Shown: piece by piece, positions 44,969-53,086 of the stretch
Position numbering within the stretch: the stretch's first letter is position 1
How the letters are laid out: every line of letters begins with the position of its first letter
Source of the DNA: Stenotrophomonas bentonitica
GTDB taxonomy: Bacteria; Pseudomonadota; Gammaproteobacteria; Xanthomonadales; Xanthomonadaceae
Assembly (NCBI RefSeq): GCF_013185915.1
Contig: NZ_JAAZUH010000001.1
Coordinates: forward strand, 186,001 to 250,000
DNA: 64,000 nucleotides
Direction of reading: 5' to 3'
Notes under the pieces: generated by a model
Told to the model about the DNA's origin: nothing
Database searches by the model: none
The model's input: the letters and a program-made list of their open reading frames with translations, nothing else
Made by a program: the position numbers and the translations under genes

Positions 44969-46210
44969 ATTTCTACTGTAACCCTTGCGACCCCGCAGCC
45001 CAGCCGGTGGCGCGCGGCAGCGCTACCGCTGGTTCTCCTGCTTTTCACGGCTGCCGCTGCCCATGCGGCCGACATCTACATCAGCGCCGAGTTCAAGCCG
45101 GATATCAATGACCCGGACAAACGTGCCTTCACCAACACCACGCCATGGTCGGGCGTATGTGCCGATACCCACCTGCAGAGCTGCATCCGCAACAATTGGT
45201 GGAGCATCGATACCAAGATCCGTGGCACCAAGGACGGCATCAAGGAAGCCAACTATGGTCCGAACGGCTTCTACATCGGCATGCCAACTTCCCGGACGGT
45301 GGCAGTTACCTCAGATGACGGCGCCCACACATTCGAGCTGGGCTTCAACATCATCGGCGCGGCGATGCGGCTGTGGGATCGGGAGGGCGATGGACCGGCC
45401 CAGCCGGCGTCCACGGGTGGCCCGAACAACTGCTCGTTGGGCCTGACCAACAACCAAGCCGGCAACCACAGTGCCATGCGGATGTTCCTGCGCCGGGATG
45501 GGGGCGAGGGTGCGATTGCCTGCGCATTGCACTGGCTGGCCACCAACAACTACCGGATGAGCGAGTTCGATTTCACTTACAAGCTCACCACGCCGCAGCC
45601 GCTGGGTATGCGGAGTGGGGTGTATCGGGGCGTGACCACTTATCGAATCGGCGGCACTGGCGAGGGCGCGGACTTCGACCTTGGCAATGGGGTGGTGCTG
45701 GAGGACAACATCGTCAATGTCCACTTCGAACTGACCGTCGAACATGCGTTCCAGCTGGATCTTCCGCCGGGCAGCGAGCGCGCGGTGCTGGCGCCCAAGG
45801 GTGGCTGGACGCAGTGGAGCGATCATGGCATCGCGCCGAAATCGCTGGAGCGCGAGGTGCCCTTCAGCCTCAGCAGCTCTGGGCAGTTCGAGGTGTCGCT
45901 GCAGTGCCAGCATCCGTTAAGCGATGGGCGGTGTGCCATTCGAAACGTGACCGAGGCTGCAGAGGAAGTGCCGCTGGAGATCCAGCTGACGCTGCCTGGA
46001 TTCCACGATTCGACTACGGGCGTGGATGTGGTGGGCATGCCACTGACCACGACGATGGTGCCGCCGGTGTTGGCGGCCGATGTCTTCATCGTCCGGCGGC
46101 CGTCGAACCTGCGCTTTGCGGTGAACGGCGATGCGGTGCGCAGCATGCTGGATCATGCCGGCAGCCACTATCGCGGTGACGTCACGGTGATCTTCGACGC
46201 AAGCCCGTAG
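44969..46210 (+). CDS. CblD/CfaE-type pilus tip protein 2 (ATT start)
   Basis: This paralogue of the previous gene is 413 aa if it starts at the ATT at 44969, against 411 aa for its neighbour. Upstream of codon 45281 the frame has no ATG, GTG or TTG. Yet it encodes a complete signal peptide (LPLVLLLFTAAAAHA) and the same mature start (ADIYISAEFKPDINDPDK). An excellent AAGGAG site at 44955-44960 lies 8 nt before this ATT. AUU is a rare but real initiation codon. Conserved blocks such as RMFLRRDGGEGA and TTYRIGGTGEGADFDLGNG alternate with variable N-domain segments (WDREGDGPAQPASTGG). It is probably an alternative tip adhesin. Confidence 0.82.
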   Translation: MSTVTLATPQPSRWRAAALPLVLLLFTAAAAHAADIYISAEFKPDINDPDKRAFTNTTPWSGVCADTHLQSCIRNNWWSIDTKIRGTKDGIKEANYGPNGFYIGMPTSRTVAVTSDDGAHTFELGFNIIGAAMRLWDREGDGPAQPASTGGPNNCSLGLTNNQAGNHSAMRMFLRRDGGEGAIACALHWLATNNYRMSEFDFTYKLTTPQPLGMRSGVYRGVTTYRIGGTGEGADFDLGNGVVLEDNIVNVHFELTVEHAFQLDLPPGSERAVLAPKGGWTQWSDHGIAPKSLEREVPFSLSSSGQFEVSLQCQHPLSDGRCAIRNVTEAAEEVPLEIQLTLPGFHDSTTGVDVVGMPLTTTMVPPVLAADVFIVRRPSNLRFAVNGDAVRSMLDHAGSHYRGDVTVIFDASP

Positions 46211-46390
46211 CAGCACCGCGTCATGCGCATGCGACAACAGCGTGACGGTGCCGACGGCTGCGCTGAACTGTTTACCGAGATGCGCGATACGTCTACGGCC
46301 AGAGGGCTTTCGCGCACGTCGTGGTAACGCGGAAATCCCTACGGTGGGGTCACCGGCCTCACTTCGATGTCGGGCACTCGGAGACACGAC

Positions 46391-46549
46391 ATGGGTAACC
46401 AGCAGAATCCGCAGCAGGGCCAGCAGAACCAGCAGGGTCAGCAGAACCAGCAGAACCAGAAGGATCCGCAGCGCCAGGGCCAGCAGCAGCAACAGCAGGA
46501 CCAGAAGCGCGAGCGCAACCAGCAGGGCGGCCAGGACGAAGAAGAATAA
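46391..46549 (+). CDS. small glutamine-rich low-complexity protein
   Basis: This 52-aa protein starts MGNQQNPQQGQQNQ and is nearly all Gln, Asn, Lys, Arg and Gly, ending in an acidic GGQDEEE tail. It has no signal peptide and no fold can be inferred. A clear intrinsic terminator right after the stop supports a real gene. Similar Q-rich small proteins are common in xanthomonads, with unknown function. Confidence 0.7.
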   Translation: MGNQQNPQQGQQNQQGQQNQQNQKDPQRQGQQQQQQDQKRERNQQGGQDEEE

Positions 46550-46574
46550 GGTCCTGCCCCAACGGAATAACCCG

Positions 46575-46602
46575 AAGTCCGGCCCTAGGGCCGGACTTTT
46601 TG
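46575..46602 (+). terminator. intrinsic terminator after Q-rich gene
   Basis: The perfect palindrome AAGTCCGGCCCTAGGGCCGG plus ACTT is followed by a T run to 46601. It separates the Q-rich gene from the iron-uptake operon. Confidence 0.93.
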
Positions 46603-46620
46603 TTTGAGGGGCCGGATTTA

Positions 46621-46643
46621 GCAAGTGATACCCATTCGCATTT
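46621..46643. promoter_or_regulatory. candidate Fur-type site before iron-uptake operon
   Basis: Read on the minus strand the site is AAATGCGAATGGGTATCACT followed by TGC. It matches 18 of 23 bases of a site before the TonB siderophore receptor at 63895-63917. It lies just before a -10-like TACACT (46648), where a repressor would block transcription. Assignment to Fur is inferred from the gene functions. Confidence 0.5.
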
Positions 46644-46677
46644 GCGGTACACTGGGGCGATCGCCTTGCCCTGAGTC

Positions 46678-47700
46678 GTGCCTGCCGTGCTTTCCAGCCT
46701 GATCTCTTCTTTTTCTCCCTGGTTGCGCAACGTGGGCGCGGTAGCAGTGCTGGGCATGGTGGCGGCCGCACCGGTTGCAGCCCAGCAGCGCAACCCGCTG
46801 CAGAAGGTGGGCGAGACCGTTCTGGACCAGCCCGCGCAGAGCTACCGTTTCGAACGTTTCGTCGTCGAAAGCGGCGAGCCCGCGCGGAAGTGGCGGGTCA
46901 ATCTTGGCGTGCCGACCAAAGCGGCCACAGCGCCGTCGCCGGTGCTGTACATGTTGGACGGCAATGCCGCCGCCATGGTTTTCGACCAGGCGCTGTTGAG
47001 CGACCTCGCCGCACATGCCGCGCCGGTACTGGTGTTCATCGGTTACGACAACGACCTGCGCATCGACTCGGCCGCACGCACGCTGGACTACACCGCGTGG
47101 GTGGACACCGCCGACGATGAGAACGGCACCCTGCAGTCCAGTGGCGGTGGCGCGAAGGCGTTCCTTGAAGTGATCCAGCAGAAGATCAAGCCCGAGGTGG
47201 AACGCCGCGCGCGCGTGGACACCGCGCAACAATCGCTCTGGGGCCATTCGCTGGGCGGGCTGTTCGTGCTCAGCACGCTGTATACGCAGCCGACCGCCTT
47301 CCAGAATTACGTGAGCGCCAGCCCGTCGCTGTGGTGGAGCCAGGGCGCGCCGCAGGGCGCGATGGAGCAGGCGTTCTTTGCCAAGCCCGAACCGGCCAAT
47401 GTTTGGCTGATGCTGGGCGGCGACGAGCGCACCGGCAACCGCGGCGTGCGCGACATGAACAATCCACGCGTGGTGGCCCATCTGCGCCGTATTGCCGGGG
47501 CCACCCCGGATGCCGCGCACGCGCTGAGCGACCGCCTGGCCAAGGTGCCGGGCGTGCAGGTCACCTACCGCGAGTTCCCCGGGCTTGGCCATGGGCCGAT
47601 GCTGCCGGCCTCGCTGAAGGCGACGCTGGCAGCGCTGTATGGCGCCGCAGATCGCAGTGACCCTGCACCGGCAGGCGCTGCCGATGCCGCCGCCGAGTGA
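46678..47700 (+). CDS. secreted alpha/beta-hydrolase, IroE/Fes-like esterase
   Basis: This 340-aa serine esterase has an N-terminal signal sequence (VAVLGMVAAAPVAAQ). Its nucleophile elbow is QSLWGHSLGGLFVLSTLY, the acid candidate is in MLGGDERTG, and the catalytic His candidate is in FPGLGHGPM. The family (COG2819) includes siderophore esterases such as IroE. The place at the head of a haem/iron uptake operon supports a role in processing iron chelates. The start is a GTG at 46678, and another GTG lies three codons later. Confidence 0.82.
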   Translation: MPAVLSSLISSFSPWLRNVGAVAVLGMVAAAPVAAQQRNPLQKVGETVLDQPAQSYRFERFVVESGEPARKWRVNLGVPTKAATAPSPVLYMLDGNAAAMVFDQALLSDLAAHAAPVLVFIGYDNDLRIDSAARTLDYTAWVDTADDENGTLQSSGGGAKAFLEVIQQKIKPEVERRARVDTAQQSLWGHSLGGLFVLSTLYTQPTAFQNYVSASPSLWWSQGAPQGAMEQAFFAKPEPANVWLMLGGDERTGNRGVRDMNNPRVVAHLRRIAGATPDAAHALSDRLAKVPGVQVTYREFPGLGHGPMLPASLKATLAALYGAADRSDPAPAGAADAAAE

Positions 47701-47745
47701 CATTTCTTTCCCTTACCCAGGCGGCAACGCCAAGGCAACCCTTGT

Positions 47746-47771
47746 GACACGCGCCGCTGGCGCGCCCCTAC
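47746..47771 (-). repeat. SMAG-like palindrome inside the operon
   Basis: On the minus strand GTAG is followed by GGGCGCGCC and the inverted CGCGCC / GGCGCG arms. It fills most of the gap between the esterase stop and the AAGGAG site of the next gene. Confidence 0.5.
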
Positions 47772-47785
47772 AGAAGGAGTCTGCT

Positions 47786-49168
47786 ATGTCCCGTTTCGTT
47801 TCCCTGCCACGTGTCGCCGGCCTGGCCCTGGCGTTGTCGCTGGTCACCGGCGCGGTGTCGGCCGAGCCGGTGTTCGACGCGCCGGCCAATGGTTTCCGTG
47901 GCCAGGTCAGTGCCCGCAATGAAAACGTGGTGCCGGGCAGCACCGCTGAGGTCACCGGCCGTGCGTTCGTGCCGGGCCAGCAGGTGACGCTGTTGCGCGG
48001 TGCCACCGTGCTCAACGACACGCCGTACGTGGTCGACGCGCAGGGCAACTTCAAGGCCAGCGTGCAGGTGCCGGCCGATGCGGTGCCGGGCCAGCAGCCG
48101 CTGGTGGTGCGTGCCAGCAACCCGGCCGCTGCGGCGGTGGTGGCGCTGCGGGTTTCGCCGCATCTGCCGCTGAGCGGGCAGCAGGCGTTCCAGCAGACCT
48201 CGGGCAAGCTGGTCCAGGGTCTGTACCAGAGCGCTTACAGCGCCGGTAGCAATGCCCTGTTCGTGACCTCAGCGGTGGGCCGCCCGCCGGTCACCCAGTC
48301 GCAGCTGCTGAAGGTGGACCCGAAGACCCTGAAGGTGGTCAAGGCGATCACCCCGGCGCAGGTGCCCGACGCCAAGGGCGGCAGCGTGTTCGCCGTGTAT
48401 GGCGTGGGCGTGGATGATGCCAACGGCAACGTGTGGGTGAGCAACACCCGCCAGGACACGGTGGCGGTGTACCGCCAGTCGGACCTGTCGCTGGTGCACC
48501 AGTTCCCGGTCGGCGCGGTGCCGCATGCGCGGGACGTGGTGGTGGATGCCAAGCGCGGCAAGGTGTTCGCCTCGGCGGCCGGTGAGGATCATTTGTCGGT
48601 GTTCGACGCGAAGACCCTGAAGCCGCTCGAACCGATCACTCTGGCCTCGGGCGTGGATGATGAGAAATTCGTGCCGATGAGCCTGGTGCTGGATGAAGCC
48701 AGCGGCAAGCTGTTCACCGTGAGCATCGGTACGCCGGAAGCGGCGGTGATCGATGTGGCCAGCGGCAAGGTCGACAAGGTGATCGACCTGGGCAACGCGA
48801 TCAGCGCCTCGGGCGTGGCCTTCGACGCGAAGCAGAACCGCCTGTACGTGGCCTCGCAGGGCACCGACAACCTGCTGATCGTGGACGTGGCCAGCGGCAA
48901 GGTGCTGCACGACGTGCCGGTGGGCGCCGGTGCGCTGAACGTGGCGTTCGAGCCCGTTTCCGGCCTGGCCTACGTGACCAATCGCGGCGCCGGTACGGTG
49001 ACCGTGGTAAACGGCGACGGTAAGGTGGTCGGCAATCTGGATGGCGGCACCTTCCCCAACCACGTGCGCGAGGACGGCAAGGGCAACGTGTTCGCGGTCA
49101 ACAAGTCGCGCGGTGCCGAAGATCCCAAGGGCGACCGCATCACCCGCATCACCCCGGCCAAGCGTTGA
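47786..49168 (+). CDS. YncE-like secreted beta-propeller protein
   Basis: This 460-aa periplasmic or exported protein has a Sec signal peptide (LALALSLVTGAVSAEP). An Ig-like N-domain (about 30-130) is followed by a YncE/NHL-type propeller with repeated blades such as VWVSNTRQDTVAVYRQSD, VVVDAKRGKVFASAAGEDHL and LYVASQGTDNLLIVDVASGK. YncE of E. coli is iron-responsive, and its place between the esterase and the HmuTUV genes fits an iron-linked role. The molecular function is unknown. AAGGAGT lies 5 nt before the ATG at 47786. Confidence 0.85.
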   Translation: MSRFVSLPRVAGLALALSLVTGAVSAEPVFDAPANGFRGQVSARNENVVPGSTAEVTGRAFVPGQQVTLLRGATVLNDTPYVVDAQGNFKASVQVPADAVPGQQPLVVRASNPAAAAVVALRVSPHLPLSGQQAFQQTSGKLVQGLYQSAYSAGSNALFVTSAVGRPPVTQSQLLKVDPKTLKVVKAITPAQVPDAKGGSVFAVYGVGVDDANGNVWVSNTRQDTVAVYRQSDLSLVHQFPVGAVPHARDVVVDAKRGKVFASAAGEDHLSVFDAKTLKPLEPITLASGVDDEKFVPMSLVLDEASGKLFTVSIGTPEAAVIDVASGKVDKVIDLGNAISASGVAFDAKQNRLYVASQGTDNLLIVDVASGKVLHDVPVGAGALNVAFEPVSGLAYVTNRGAGTVTVVNGDGKVVGNLDGGTFPNHVREDGKGNVFAVNKSRGAEDPKGDRITRITPAKR

Positions 49169-49218
49169 TGACCCGCGTGCAGGGCTGCGGTCCTGCGCGC
49201 GCCTGATTGGAGCGATAC

Positions 49219-50271
49219 ATGTTGAATTTCCTGTCCCTGCGGCGAAGCGTGCTGGTGCTGGCCATGACGGCCGCATTGGTGGCGTGTGGTGGCAAGCCAG
49301 CCGAACCTGCGGCGGCTGGCGCGCCCGACAAGGCCAATGCGACGGCCGATGCGGCAGCCAGTACAACCTTGCCGCAGGGCTGGCTGCGCGTGGCCGGCAC
49401 TGACGTCCCGACCAGCAGCGAGCTGGCGGCCGTACTGCCGGCGATCGTCACCTCCGACGACGGCGAACAGGTGACGGTGAAGGACACCTCGCGGATCGTC
49501 GCAGGCGGTGACGATGTCATCGCAGTGATCGAAGCGCTCGGCATGGGCGCACAGGTGTATGCCGCGCCGCTGCGTTCGGCCACGGAAGCCGGCCGCAGCG
49601 CGCCGAAGCAGTTCCTGTTCAACCGCACCACCGGCGTGGAAGGGGTGCTGAGCCTGGAGGGCACGCTGTTCCTCGGCAACAGCCTGCGCCGCCACACCGA
49701 GCTGGCGAAGAAGCTGCGCGGCGCTGGTGAAGCGGCGGTGGTGATCGACGACCTGCAGTCGGCGCCGGACAAGGTGCGCAAGGTGGCGGCCGCGCTCGGT
49801 GTGGCCGAGGCGGGCACGCAGCTGGCAGCGCAGGTACAGGCGCAACTGGATGAAGCGGCCGCGATCGCAGCGGCGAGCAAGGTCCATCCGCGGGTGATTC
49901 ACCTCTCGGCCACCGGCGCCGGGGGCGCGCCGACCGTGGCAGGGGCGGACAGTGCGTCGGGCAAGCTGATCGGGTTGGCCGGTGGCATCAACATCGGTAC
50001 CGAAGCGGGCGTGGCCAACTATTCCGCACTGAGCAACGAAGGAGTTGTAGCCGCCGCCCCGGACGTGATCCTGGTCACCGAGAACGACCTGCAGCTGTTT
50101 GGCGGCGAGGCGGGACTCTGGAAGGCGTATCCCACCCTGAAGCAGACCCCGGCCGGCGCGGCCAACCGGGTCTGGGTGATGCCGGACGTGCAGCTCAAGG
50201 CGGCCAGCGTCGGCTCGGGCAGCGGTGCGCTGGCACTGGCAAAGGCGCTGGCGGCGCTGCCGTCGCCGTGA
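49219..50271 (+). CDS. hmuT: haemin ABC transporter substrate-binding lipoprotein
   Basis: This 350-aa type III periplasmic binding protein has a lipoprotein signal (TAALVACGGKPAEPAAAG), so it is anchored by Cys. Two lobes are joined by a long helix (ALGVAEAGTQLAAQVQAQL). The segments SRIVAGGDDVIAVIEALGMG and AAPDVILVTENDLQLFG match HmuT/BhuT proteins. It is followed by the permease and ATPase genes with little spacing. Haem is the most likely ligand, although another iron chelate or cobalamin cannot be excluded by eye. The ATG at 49219 was chosen because GGAG lies 6 nt upstream. Confidence 0.85.
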   Translation: MLNFLSLRRSVLVLAMTAALVACGGKPAEPAAAGAPDKANATADAAASTTLPQGWLRVAGTDVPTSSELAAVLPAIVTSDDGEQVTVKDTSRIVAGGDDVIAVIEALGMGAQVYAAPLRSATEAGRSAPKQFLFNRTTGVEGVLSLEGTLFLGNSLRRHTELAKKLRGAGEAAVVIDDLQSAPDKVRKVAAALGVAEAGTQLAAQVQAQLDEAAAIAAASKVHPRVIHLSATGAGGAPTVAGADSASGKLIGLAGGINIGTEAGVANYSALSNEGVVAAAPDVILVTENDLQLFGGEAGLWKAYPTLKQTPAGAANRVWVMPDVQLKAASVGSGSGALALAKALAALPSP

Positions 50272-50284
50272 GTTGGGGGCAGTG

Positions 50285-51325
50285 ATGCAGCGCAGAACGC
50301 GTCGCCGCGCGGGCGGCTGGGTGCTGGCCGTGATGGCGTTCGCGTTGTTGGGCGCGATCCTGGCCTCGTTCGCGGTCGGGCCCTTGCGCCTGCCGCCGCT
50401 GGAAGTCGTGCAGGCGGTCGCGGTGAAACTGGGGCTGCTCGACCCCTCGCAGGTCAGCACGCGCGACATGGCGGTGGTCTGGAACCTGCGCATTCCGCGT
50501 GCACTGCTGGGGGCGCTGGTGGGGGCGTCGTTGGCCATGGCGGGAGCCAGCCTGCAGGGGTTGTTCGGCAACCCGCTGGCTGACCCGGGCATCGTGGGGG
50601 TGACGCAGGGGGCGGCACTCGGCGCGGTGGCCGCCATCGTGCTGGGCGCGGGCAGCGTGGGCGGCTGGACGTTGCCGCTGGCCGCATTCGCCGGCGGCGC
50701 GGCAGCCATCAGCCTGACCTATGCGCTGGCCCGGCCGGGGCGCAACACCGGCACTGCCACGCTGCTGCTGGTGGGCATTGCGATGGCCGCGTTCTGTTCG
50801 GCGGCGATCGGGTTCCTGACCTACATTGCCAGCGAGAGCGAGCTGCAGTCGCTGGTGTTCTGGCAGATGGGCTCGCTGGCGCAGGCGGACTGGGCGGACG
50901 TGGCGGCCGCGCTGCCGGTGTTCGTGCTGGGCACGGTCGCGCTGCTGCGGCTGGCCACGCCGCTGGACATGCTGGCGCTGGGGGAGCGCCAGGCGCAGCA
51001 CCTCGGGCTGGATGTGAAGCGCACCCGCCTGAAGCTCATCGCGTTCAGCGCGCTGCTGGTGGGGGCGGCGGTGGCGTTTGCGGGGTCCATCGGATTCGTC
51101 GGGCTGGTCGTGCCACACGTGGTACGCATGCTGGTCGGCCCGGGGCACCGCTGGCTGCTGCCGGTCTCGGCAGTAACCGGCGCGCTGCTGATCGTGGTGG
51201 CCGACACCGCCGCACGCACACTCGACCCGCCGGCTGAGATTCCGCTCGGCCTGTTCTCGGCGGCGCTGGGGGCGCCGTTCTTCCTGTGGCTGGTGCTGCA
51301 CCAGCGCCGGAGCGGAACCGTATGA
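50285..51325 (+). CDS. hmuU: FecCD-family haemin ABC permease
   Basis: This 346-aa inner-membrane permease has about ten hydrophobic helices. FecCD motifs are visible in VVWNLRIPRALLGALVGASL, GASLQGLFGNPLADPGIVGV and FVGLVVPHVVRMLVGPGHR, the last being the ATPase-coupling loop. The ATG at 50285 follows a GGGGGCAG site. Its stop overlaps the ATPase ATG by 4 bp. It acts with HmuT and HmuV to import haem or an iron chelate from the periplasm. Confidence 0.93.
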   Translation: MQRRTRRRAGGWVLAVMAFALLGAILASFAVGPLRLPPLEVVQAVAVKLGLLDPSQVSTRDMAVVWNLRIPRALLGALVGASLAMAGASLQGLFGNPLADPGIVGVTQGAALGAVAAIVLGAGSVGGWTLPLAAFAGGAAAISLTYALARPGRNTGTATLLLVGIAMAAFCSAAIGFLTYIASESELQSLVFWQMGSLAQADWADVAAALPVFVLGTVALLRLATPLDMLALGERQAQHLGLDVKRTRLKLIAFSALLVGAAVAFAGSIGFVGLVVPHVVRMLVGPGHRWLLPVSAVTGALLIVVADTAARTLDPPAEIPLGLFSAALGAPFFLWLVLHQRRSGTV

Positions 51326-52086
51326 GCACGCCGTTCCTGCAGCTGGACGGGGTAGGGGTGCGCTACGGGGAGCGCAGCATCCTGCACGACATCCACCTGG
51401 GTTTCGTGCCCGGCACGGTGACCGCGCTGGTCGGCCCGAACGGTGCAGGCAAGTCCACGCTGCTGGCGGTGGCCAGCGGCGATGTACCGGCCGACGCCGG
51501 GAAGGTAATCCTGCACGACCAGCCCATCGCGCACTGGAAAGCGATGGCGCTCGCGCGCGAACGCGCGGTGATGCCGCAGGATCACGCGGTGCGCTTCGCG
51601 TTCACGGTGGAAGAGGTGGTGGCGATGGGACGGCTGCCACACCCCGCCGATGCGATGCGCGATGGGGCGCTGGTGGAGCAGGCACTGGGCCAGGCGGAGA
51701 TGGTGGGCCTGCGTGGGCGCGAAGTGCAGACGTTGTCCGGCGGGGAGGCGGCACGCGCAACCTTCGCCCGGGTGCTGACCCAGGGCACACCGTTGCTGCT
51801 GCTGGACGAACCCACCGCCGCGCTCGACCTGCGCCATCAGGAGCGCACGCTGAAAGCGGTGCGCGCACTGGCCGACGACGGCGCCTGCGTGATCGTTGTC
51901 CTGCACGACCTCAATCTTGCGGCTGGCTACGCCGACCGGATCGTGCTGCTCGAACAGGGCAGGGTGGCCGCAGACGGCACGCCCGACCAGGTGTTGACCC
52001 GCGAGCACATCGAACGTGTCTACCAGCAGGCCGTAGTGGTGCTGCGCCACCCCCAGCGGAACGTCCCGCTCGTGGTAGTCACATAG
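51322..52086 (+). CDS. hmuV: haemin ABC transporter ATP-binding protein
   Basis: This 254-aa ATPase has Walker A GPNGAGKSTLLA, a Q-loop (RAVMPQDHAVRF), the signature LSGGEAARATFARVL, Walker B LLLLDEPTAALDL and the switch His in VVLHDLNLA. The C-terminal HPQRNVPLVVV is typical of HmuV. It is the last gene of the esterase-yncE-hmuTUV operon, and a weak terminator hairpin follows about 85 bp later. Confidence 0.93.
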   Translation: MSTPFLQLDGVGVRYGERSILHDIHLGFVPGTVTALVGPNGAGKSTLLAVASGDVPADAGKVILHDQPIAHWKAMALARERAVMPQDHAVRFAFTVEEVVAMGRLPHPADAMRDGALVEQALGQAEMVGLRGREVQTLSGGEAARATFARVLTQGTPLLLLDEPTAALDLRHQERTLKAVRALADDGACVIVVLHDLNLAAGYADRIVLLEQGRVAADGTPDQVLTREHIERVYQQAVVVLRHPQRNVPLVVVT

Positions 52087-52171
52087 CACACTGTCTCCGT
52101 CAGGCGCGGCGTAATACCGCGAAGCGTTGTACTCACGCGCGCCGACTTTTGTCATTCGACGCTGGAAAACA

Positions 52172-52200
52172 GCCGGTTACGCGCAATGCGCCGGCCTTTT
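52172..52200 (+). terminator. probable terminator after hmuV
   Basis: GCCG / CGGC arms enclose an inner GCGC-AAT-GCGC hairpin with a bulge, followed by CTTTT. It is imperfect but well placed before the pilin promoter. Confidence 0.5.
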
Positions 52201-52225
52201 GATGCTGTGTCGCTTCCAGCTCAAA

Positions 52226-52290
52226 TACAAATTATTGCACCCCGTTTTGAACAAAGTTGCATTCGAGCTGGCGCAATCGGCCCGTAATCT
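52226..52290 (+). promoter_or_regulatory. triple-TTGNA promoter element of pilin 1
   Basis: TTGCA at 52235, TTGAA at 52247 and TTGCA at 52257 are followed 23 nt later by TAATCT at 52285, within CCCGTAATCTTTGCGGCG. The same steps of 12, 10 and 28 bp occur in the copies at 39611, 54728 and 60766. The triple site would cover about -60 to -36, where a class II activator binds. Confidence 0.75.
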
Positions 52291-52307
52291 TTGCGGCGTT
52301 CCACAAG

Positions 52308-52337
52308 GGTCAATCAAGCACTCGCTCGCGATTGACC
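52308..52337 (+). promoter_or_regulatory. leader hairpin of pilin 1
   Basis: GGTCAATC pairs with GATTGACC around a 14-nt loop in the presumed 5' untranslated region, 41 nt before the ATG. The same stem recurs before pilin 6, and a weaker version before pilin 3. Confidence 0.6.
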
Positions 52338-52378
52338 AATCCGATTGTTTTGCCCACTAACCCACAAGGAATACCCAA

Positions 52379-53017
52379 ATGAAGTTCTCCACCACGCTGC
52401 TTGCCCTGGCCATCGCTTCTTCGGCCGCCATCGCCCCGTCTGCCTTCGCGCAGTCGGCTGACCTGTCCATCAACGGTCGCATCTTCCCGGGTGCCTGTGT
52501 TGTCGATCTCGACGGCGGCGGTGTCGCCGACCTGGGCAACATCCGCCTGGATTCGCTCCAGACTGACAGCGCCACCAAGCTGGACCAGATCGACATGAAC
52601 ATGACCGTGGCCTGTGAATCGGCCGTCCGCTTCGCCTTCAGCGGCGTCGACAACGCAGGTGACAGCTCGACCAATGCCAATGAGTATGGCCTCGGCGTTA
52701 CCGCTGCGGATGAGAAGATCGGCAGTGCCCGCTTGGGCATGGCAGACGTCATCATCGACGGTGCGAGCAGCCACGCAATGATCTCCGGCGACAACGGCGA
52801 AACCTGGCAGATCATCCTGATCCCGACCGGGATTCACGTTCCGAAGGGCAGCCTGATCGGCTTCAACACCGAGCGTGTCGGCACGGGTCCGTCCGCAATC
52901 AAGGACATGCAGGCCACCCTGCAGGTCCAGCCGACCATTGCCCCGACCAGCGGCCTGACCGTCACTGAAGACGTGGCGATCAACGGCAACGCCACCATCA
53001 ACCTGACCTACCTGTAA
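52379..53017 (+). CDS. DUF1120-type fimbrial subunit 1
   Basis: This 212-aa pilin has a Sec signal peptide (LLALAIASSAAIAPSAFAQ) and the mature start SADLSINGRIFPGACVVDLD. Two cysteines (PGACVV and TVACES) should form the usual pilin disulfide. It ends NATINLTYL, with alternating hydrophobics and a penultimate Tyr, which is the chaperone-usher recognition strand. The pattern is that of DUF1120/beta-type fimbrial proteins. It has its own promoter element and leader hairpin and is followed by a near paralogue after a 14-bp stem. Confidence 0.85.
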   Translation: MKFSTTLLALAIASSAAIAPSAFAQSADLSINGRIFPGACVVDLDGGGVADLGNIRLDSLQTDSATKLDQIDMNMTVACESAVRFAFSGVDNAGDSSTNANEYGLGVTAADEKIGSARLGMADVIIDGASSHAMISGDNGETWQIILIPTGIHVPKGSLIGFNTERVGTGPSAIKDMQATLQVQPTIAPTSGLTVTEDVAINGNATINLTYL

Positions 53018-53028
53018 GTACGTCGTTC

Positions 53029-53062
53029 GCTCCGGCGCACGGTCTCCACCGTGCGTCGGAGC
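53029..53062 (+). other. strong intercistronic hairpin between pilins 1 and 2
   Basis: GCTCCGGCGCACGG pairs with CCGTGCGTCGGAGC over 14 bp with one G-T wobble and loop TCTCCA. It is followed by a C run, not T, so it looks more like an mRNA-stabilising or processing stem than a terminator. Confidence 0.7.
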
Positions 53063-53086
53063 CCCCCCTATCACGAGGCTTGTTCC

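Noticed and set aside
45281..46210. 309-aa gene starting at the first ATG of the second tip protein
   Set aside because: It would lack the signal peptide and the first 104 residues shared with the paralogue. The frame is open and conserved upstream to the ATT at 44969.
52262..52290. Sigma-54 promoter before pilin 1
   Set aside because: The GGCGCAATCGGCCC stretch has no GC doublet at the required 10-bp distance from GG, and the three copies agree better with a -10 hexamer model.
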